In this document: one piece after another, positions 6,701 to 10,299 of the stretch | Position numbering within the stretch: position 1 is the first letter of the stretch | Layout: every line of letters starts with the position of its first letter | NCBI GenBank assembly: GCA_003522945.1 | Contig: DPHR01000161.1 | Location: 1-10,299 of the forward strand | From: Clostridiales bacterium | Lineage (GTDB): Bacteria > Bacillota > Clostridia > Oscillospirales > Oscillospiraceae | Reading direction: 5' to 3' | Length of the DNA stretch: 10,299 nt | Made by a program: the position numbers and the translations under genes | Notes under the pieces: model-generated | Told to the model about the DNA's origin: nothing | Databases searched by the model: none | Seen by the model: only the letters and a program-made list of their open reading frames with translations

Positions 6701-8553
6701 TCAACGGCGGCTATCCGGTGCTGCAATGGCAGCCGGGCGACGTCGTGGAGGCGACTTTGACCGGCATCCAAATTGCCAAAGCCCCCACCAGAACGGAGTA
6801 CACAGAAGGCGAGAGCTTTGACGCTGCCGGCATGGTTGTCATGGCGGTCTACAGCGACGGGAACGAAAAGGAAATCAGCGATTACACGATTGAAAACGGC
6901 GAAGCTCTGACGGCCGGTATGACAAGCGTGACGGTGAAATACGGGGACTTTACGGCAGAACAGCCTGTGACCGTGACAAAGAAAGACGTTAAGGCGGAAT
7001 ACACGCTGACGATGCCGGCGGACAAGACCGTGAACGCGGGCGAGGCCGTGGCCGTCCCCGTGACGCTGAGCCACACGGGAGACGAGACCACGTTCCACGC
7101 GGCGGACATGATTTTCACCTACGATACCGATAAGCTGACCTACGTTTCCGTCGATGTCCCGGACAGCAACTGCTCCGTAGACGCGGCCACGGCCGGCACG
7201 ATCCATGTGCAGGCCTACGGCGAGGCGAAGAACCTCGGCAAGGCGTTCACGCTGAACTTCACGGTCAACGCCTCGGCGACGGGCACCGCGACCGTGACGG
7301 CGACGAGCGCGAAGATCGACAAGTCGGCGAACGCCGTTGCGAAGGACGCGCCGGAAGCGCAACTTCTGGATGCGGAAACGATGCTCACGATCAAGGCGGT
7401 GCACAACGTCACGCTCGACCCCATCTTCACGGGCGATTTGACCGTAGAGGACGGCGCGGACTACACCTTCACCGAGAAGGACAGCGAGCACTACGATTAC
7501 TCCGACGTCAAGGCGATGGTGGACGGCAAGGATGTTGAAGTTGTCGATAACGGCGACGGCACCTATACCGTCAAGAACGTCACCGGCGATCTTACCGTGA
7601 CCGGTAAGAGAACGCCGAAGACCTATTCCGTAAAGGTGGAAGGCACCGGCGCAGAGGATGTGACGGCGGCGTCGAGCGCAATCTACGGCGAGGACTTCAA
7701 GTTCACCCTCGACAGGAAGGACGGCTTCCAGTACACGGTCGCCGTGAAGGTCGGCGACAAGAGTGTTACGCCCGATACGACGGATAACCTCTCCTACACC
7801 ATCCCCGGCGCGGACGTGACCGGAAACATCGTCATCACCGTGACGAAGGACGCCATTCAGGTGGAGAAGACCACGGTCAACTTTGAGGGCAGCGGCGCGG
7901 GCGACGTCAATGGCGGCACGTCCCAGGATACGCCGACCGGCGCGGACTTCACGTTCACCGTGAACGAGGACGCGAAGTACAACTACACTGTGAAGCTCGG
8001 CGATGAGGTGCTCACCGGCACGAATGGCAGCTACACGATCCCCGGCGCCAAGGTCGTCTCCGGTACGATCACCGTGACGGTCGAAAAGACGGTCAGCACG
8101 CAGGGCGTGAAGGTGCAGAAGTACGTGAAGCTGGAGAACCAGCAGTCCGTCTGGCTCGTGACCGTGGAAGCGGATCCCGGCGCGAACAATGTGTACACCT
8201 ACGGCGGAGAGAGAATGTTCAAGACCACGAAGTACGGCACGAACGGAACGTATGCGTATCTCGTGATCGCGCCGACGCTCTCCGTGGAAGACGCCGCAGC
8301 GCAGCTCAGCATCACGGCGGGCGAAGCGGCCGGAACGGTCAGCTACGGCGGTGACGTGAACGGATCGGGCGTCGTAGACATCAACGACGCGCAGCTCGTG
8401 TACGATATGTACAACGCGCACTATGCGTCCTTCAGCGATGTGGCGATGTACAAGTTCCTCTGCGCGGACATTGCGGACGACACGCCGGAAGGCTCGACGC
8501 TCCTGAACGTCAGCGACGCGGTGGCGGTCATCAGCAAAATCAACCAGCAGTAA
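3745..8553 (+). CDS. Secreted multidomain protein: DUF4465, Big_2, GLUG, cohesin, dockerin; under B12 riboswitch
   Basis: A 1602-residue extracellular protein. I chose the ATG at 3745, eight bases after AAGGAG; the ATG at 3739 is only two bases from it. Residues 1-27 are a signal peptide ending AQA. Residues 33-292 match DUF4465: a GSDNFAVHYGYIDG motif, TNTTYAL, DWVKVVAIGYDANGKKTGE, DWTKWDLSVLGKVHKVAF and PAYFAYDDV. Big_2 Ig-like domains lie at 299-377, 492-568 and 571-652. Residues 379-491 are unassigned. GLUG-like repeats cover 663-996 (for example GGTFDGAGHVIRNL and VGGIMGYA). A Big_3-like domain is at 1000-1082 and a cohesin at 1086-1217. Three beta-rich repeats of about 70-80 residues lie at 1220-1450. 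The dockerin is at 1536-1602, with first calcium loop D1537, N1539, S1541 and D1548 and a second, degenerate loop with an insertion. No sortase motif or S-layer homology domain is seen, so attachment probably uses the dockerin or cohesin. Given the riboswitch, a role in binding cobamides is inferred. Cohesin plus dockerin allows self-assembly or docking to other surface proteins. Confidence 0.9.
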   Translation: MKKKTQLLSLLLVLTMLLAFVPASAQAADETPYDLRVLTFEDADYKGGANFAGGSDWTSLIDDPQYGGPLLYGSSGAGVTTESEAYKWTDENNTMLSHVFPYNYDAYCYWGGGHAISNYGTGDIAEYGGFQTQLTVYKKGVSGLTRTGAGHNGSDNFAVHYGYIDGSAYNKTEVLPAFSFTDGVERVVDHMYITNTTYALNCYIDGNGLTAKIGDGDWVKVVAIGYDANGKKTGETDIYLCNGPDNIVMDWTKWDLSVLGKVHKVAFNVTGSSDNGYGFSQPAYFAYDDVAVRFEKPVSATGIKISSSKLELSVGETASLTATLTPANTTEAVVWTSSNDDVAAVENGTVTAKKAGSATIRATCGSVKAECAVTVTALPIAVSTGDTAAVVSKLGKMQYYAALPYGSTATIEVADAAFLLVSDAGSNYINEEGANPFTLTAAQLEKLFLTDVSSVPFAPEKYSKIAYMSIMDAANDRTYDLYLEMTREAVAATKVMLDKNVLTLKPNETAKLTASVSPENTTDSLAWTTSDASIATVKDGAVTALKTGTATITAVCGSAKAECAVTVEASTPVDGVELSKNTITLFPDETAELTARVSPANATDKSITWESENADVASVKNGIITARKAGETIITVKTADGGFTAKCRVTVKTAVEPKLESGIYQIGTPEELVWFAKKVNGGENALSAVLTSDIDLSEINWTPIGGNTVKFGGTFDGAGHVIRNLSVDYATKASGERVYLGLFGCVEGTKDAHAVIKNFTVSGSVTAKSDYSVYGGNIAGVVADGKYLDLSGVVSRVAVNADENTGKACGVGGFAGVMVDCTVTDCGNEGNVSGVKNIGGFCYELYAGTMTGCYNTGSVTAAGTYVGGIMGYAKKATIQNVYNRGAVSTTKNMVGGLVGVMEASTVTNAYTAGTVAVVESGGTAVGAAIGWAGKVSNVYYLEGTAEKGIGRADDTSAATAEAKTADQMQALQGVLGGYFKADTNAVNGGYPVLQWQPGDVVEATLTGIQIAKAPTRTEYTEGESFDAAGMVVMAVYSDGNEKEISDYTIENGEALTAGMTSVTVKYGDFTAEQPVTVTKKDVKAEYTLTMPADKTVNAGEAVAVPVTLSHTGDETTFHAADMIFTYDTDKLTYVSVDVPDSNCSVDAATAGTIHVQAYGEAKNLGKAFTLNFTVNASATGTATVTATSAKIDKSANAVAKDAPEAQLLDAETMLTIKAVHNVTLDPIFTGDLTVEDGADYTFTEKDSEHYDYSDVKAMVDGKDVEVVDNGDGTYTVKNVTGDLTVTGKRTPKTYSVKVEGTGAEDVTAASSAIYGEDFKFTLDRKDGFQYTVAVKVGDKSVTPDTTDNLSYTIPGADVTGNIVITVTKDAIQVEKTTVNFEGSGAGDVNGGTSQDTPTGADFTFTVNEDAKYNYTVKLGDEVLTGTNGSYTIPGAKVVSGTITVTVEKTVSTQGVKVQKYVKLENQQSVWLVTVEADPGANNVYTYGGERMFKTTKYGTNGTYAYLVIAPTLSVEDAAAQLSITAGEAAGTVSYGGDVNGSGVVDINDAQLVYDMYNAHYASFSDVAMYKFLCADIADDTPEGSTLLNVSDAVAVISKINQQ

Positions 8554-8571
8554 TTTTCCCCATTCCCGCAA

Positions 8572-8593
8572 GCCTCCCCCATCCGGGGGAGGC
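8572..8593 (+). repeat. Perfect GC-rich hairpin just after the surface-protein gene
   Basis: GCCTCCCCC (8572-8580) and GGGGGAGGC (8585-8593) form a perfect 9-bp stem with a four-base ATCC loop. No T-tract follows, so it is not a standard terminator. It may protect the mRNA 3' end, or be a small member of the dispersed CTCCCC/GGGGAG palindromes that are common between genes of gut Oscillospirales. The latter is recollection, not tested. Confidence 0.6.
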
Positions 8594-8615
8594 CTGTGGA
8601 GGATAATTTGCAGTG

Positions 8616-8656
8616 AAATCACAGCGGCGTGCCGTTCGGGACGCCGCTGTGATTTT
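8616..8656 (+). terminator. Strong intrinsic terminator after the surface-protein gene
   Basis: AAATCACAGCGGCGT (8616-8630) and ACGCCGCTGTGATTT (8641-8655) are perfectly complementary over 15 bases. The ten-base loop contains a further CCG-TT-CGG mini-stem. The stem ends in an A-run on one side and a T-run on the other, so it could work in both directions. It separates the surface-protein gene from the GH2 gene, making the riboswitch transcript monocistronic. Confidence 0.85.
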
Positions 8657-8675
8657 GTTAAATATTTTCTTTCGG

Positions 8676-8704
8676 TTGAAATAACGCCGCTTTCCATGTA
8701 AAAT
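8676..8704 (+). promoter_or_regulatory. Sigma-A promoter of the GH2 gene
   Basis: TTGAAA (8676-8681) and TAAAAT (8699-8704) are separated by exactly 17 bases, a near-consensus promoter. It lies just after the terminator at 8616-8656 and gives a leader of about 25 bases before the ATG at 8736. I see no operator-like palindrome or catabolite-response element in this short region. Confidence 0.75.
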
Positions 8705-8735
8705 GAAAGGAGTAATTTCTTTCCGGAGGAACGCC

Positions 8736-10299
8736 ATGATCAGCCTTTGCAGCGATTGGGAATTCACCCGCGAGTGGAGCGCCGGCTTTGCCCACGGCGA
8801 GGGACGCTTTCCGCTTGTCGATCTCCCGCACACGGCAGGGGAAGTGCCGCTGCACTATGCAAAGCCGGAGGACTATGCCGGCATCTGCGGTTACCGGCGG
8901 GGCCTCTCCGTGCCGCTCGAGTATCGCGGCAAGCGCCTCTTTCTGCAGTTTGACGGCGCGGCGCATTTTGCCGAGGTATATTTGAACGGCGAGAAGCTCG
9001 CCGAGCATGCCTGCGGCTACACGGCCTTTCGCGTGGAGATCACGTCCGCCGTGCGCTACGGCATGGAAAACCGCCTCGCCGTGCGGCTCGACACGACCGA
9101 AAATCCCGCCGTGCCGCCGTTCGGCTTCGTGCTGGACTATCTCGCTTACGGCGGGCTGTACCGCGAGGTATGGCTCGATGTCCGCGGCGCGGACGTGATC
9201 GAGGACGTGTTCGTCACAACGCCGACGCTTACGCGCGCCGAGATCGCCCTTACCGTCTCCGGCAGCGGCGCCTGCCGGCGCGTCACGCTGCTCGACGCCG
9301 CGGGCGCGGTCTGCGCCATGGCGGAGGGTGACGATAATAAATATTATGTAAACTACTCAAACGCCCGTCCGTGGACGCTGGACGAGCCGAATCTCTACTC
9401 GATCCGCGCCGAGCTGCTTGACGCGAGCGGCGCCGTGACCGACGAAAAGACGGTCCGCTTCGGCTTTCGCACGGCGGAATTTTGCCGCAGCGGGTTTTAT
9501 CTCAACGGCGAGCGCGTGTTCCTCCGCGGCCTGAACCGTCACCAGTGCTATCCCTACATGGGCTACGCCGCGCCCGAAGCGCTCCAGCGCGAGGACGCGC
9601 GGATATTGAAGGAAGAGCTCTGCTGCACGGCGGTGCGCACGTCGCACTATCCGCAGAGCCGGCACTTTATCGATGCGTGCGACGAGCTGGGGCTGCTCGT
9701 GTTCACCGAGCTTCCCGGCTGGCAGCACATCGGCGACGCGGCGTGGAAGCGCCGGTCGGTGGAAAATGTGCGCGAGATGGTGACGCAGTACCGCAATCAT
9801 CCGTCCATCGTCCTCTGGGGCGTTCGCATCAACGAAAGTCTGGACGACGATGATTTCTACCGCGAGACGAATGCCCTGGCACATTCGCTCGACCCCTCCC
9901 GTCAGACCTCCGGCGTGCGCTATCTTGAAAAGAGCCATCTTTTGGAGGACGTATACGCGTATAACGACTTTTCGCACGACGGCACGGCACCCGGTGCAAA
10001 GAAGCGCAGCGCCGTGACGCCGGATATGGATAAGCCCTATCTCATTTCCGAGTGCAACGGCCACATGTTCCCGACGAAGTCCTTCGACCCGTGGGAAAAG
10101 CGGCAGGAGCACGCGCTGCGCCATGCGCGCGTGCAGAATGCCGCCGCGTCCGACGGCGAGATCTCCGGCTGCTTCGGCTGGGTGATGTTTGATTATCCGA
10201 CGCACAAGGACTTCGGCTCGGGCGACCGCGTGTGCTACCACGGCGTGATGGACGCCTTCCGCAACCCGAAGCTCGCCGCGGCGCTCTATGCCTCGCAGG
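8736..10299 (+). CDS. Glycoside hydrolase family 2 protein (beta-galactosidase/beta-glucuronidase-like), C-terminus cut off
   Basis: The reading frame stays open from the ATG at 8736 (GGAGG ends six bases upstream) to the window end: 521 codons plus one base. It has no signal peptide, so it is cytoplasmic and would act on imported oligosaccharides or glycosides. Residues about 1-150 form the GH2 jelly-roll sugar-binding domain (DLPHTAGEVPLHY near residue 29, QFDGAAHFAEVYLNGE, FGFVLDYLAYGGLYREVWL). About 150-245 is the Ig-like domain, ending in DEPNLYSIRAELLD and VRFGFRTAEF. The TIM barrel starts with GFYLNGERVFLRGLNRHQCYP. The acid/base glutamate is E367 in LWGVRINES and the nucleophile is E439 in YLISECNGHMFP. 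Both active-site residues are present, so it should be a working retaining enzyme. The sugar specificity cannot be settled from this part: the subgroup with the ISECNGHMFPTK motif is usually annotated only as GH2. Confidence 0.92.
   Translation, partial: MISLCSDWEFTREWSAGFAHGEGRFPLVDLPHTAGEVPLHYAKPEDYAGICGYRRGLSVPLEYRGKRLFLQFDGAAHFAEVYLNGEKLAEHACGYTAFRVEITSAVRYGMENRLAVRLDTTENPAVPPFGFVLDYLAYGGLYREVWLDVRGADVIEDVFVTTPTLTRAEIALTVSGSGACRRVTLLDAAGAVCAMAEGDDNKYYVNYSNARPWTLDEPNLYSIRAELLDASGAVTDEKTVRFGFRTAEFCRSGFYLNGERVFLRGLNRHQCYPYMGYAAPEALQREDARILKEELCCTAVRTSHYPQSRHFIDACDELGLLVFTELPGWQHIGDAAWKRRSVENVREMVTQYRNHPSIVLWGVRINESLDDDDFYRETNALAHSLDPSRQTSGVRYLEKSHLLEDVYAYNDFSHDGTAPGAKKRSAVTPDMDKPYLISECNGHMFPTKSFDPWEKRQEHALRHARVQNAAASDGEISGCFGWVMFDYPTHKDFGSGDRVCYHGVMDAFRNPKLAAALYASQ

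Noticed and set aside
5377..8697. A 1106-codon open frame on the minus strand, opposite the large surface-protein gene
   Set aside because: It is low-complexity (rich in R, H, G, V), matches no family I know, runs through both downstream hairpins, and lies fully antisense to a gene with clear domains. It is a by-product of the codon bias of the plus-strand gene.
9357..10241. A 294-codon minus-strand open frame opposite the GH2 gene
   Set aside because: It is antisense to conserved GH2 active-site motifs, has no ribosome binding site that I can see, and its sequence is typical of GC-rich shadow frames.
1..10299. CRISPR arrays, tRNA or rRNA genes, transposases, phage genes, attachment sites
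   Set aside because: I looked for regularly spaced repeats, cloverleaf-like sequences and mobile-element proteins on both strands and saw none.

Overview
The window looks like a chromosomal segment of a gut Clostridia species of the Oscillospiraceae/Ruminococcaceae type. The signs are a fairly GC-rich Firmicutes codon style, clear AGGAG-type ribosome binding sites, a Gram-positive signal peptide, a dockerin module, a DUF3793 gene beside a flavodoxin, and a GH2 enzyme. The taxonomic call is inference; no marker gene is present.

Left part (1-1773, minus strand): an AraC-family regulator, then a DUF3793 protein, then the first 16 codons of a flavodoxin that runs out of the window. Clostridial DUF3793/flavodoxin pairs often sit in iron-related loci, and the regulator resembles PchR/YbtA-type AraC proteins. 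The DUF3793 promoter region carries an 11-bp direct repeat with a 21-bp period, the geometry of AraC-family operators. It also carries a GTTA-N8-TAAC dyad, which occurs again at the regulator's own promoter. Dual control by an AraC activator and a second (perhaps metal-sensing) repressor is a reasonable hypothesis.

Middle-left (1892-3305, plus strand): a divergently transcribed neurotransmitter:sodium symporter (NSS/SNF) family amino-acid transporter of 442 residues, with a strong sigma-A promoter.

Centre (3370-8656, plus strand): the main point of interest. A cobalamin riboswitch (about 3495-3640), followed by an intrinsic terminator (3658-3698), precedes a single 1602-residue secreted multidomain protein. 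Its order is signal peptide, DUF4465 domain, Ig-like Big_2, an unassigned segment, two more Big_2 domains, GLUG-type repeats, a Big_3-like domain, a cohesin, three beta-rich repeats, a linker and a C-terminal dockerin. It is followed by two hairpins, one a strong terminator, so the riboswitch appears to control this gene alone. DUF4465 is, as I recall, also found in Bacteroidetes vitamin B12 uptake loci. The combination predicts a Gram-positive extracellular cobamide-capture or scaffold protein.

Right edge (8676-10299, plus strand): a near-consensus promoter and a cytoplasmic glycoside hydrolase family 2 enzyme, cut by the window end after 521 codons with both catalytic glutamates present.
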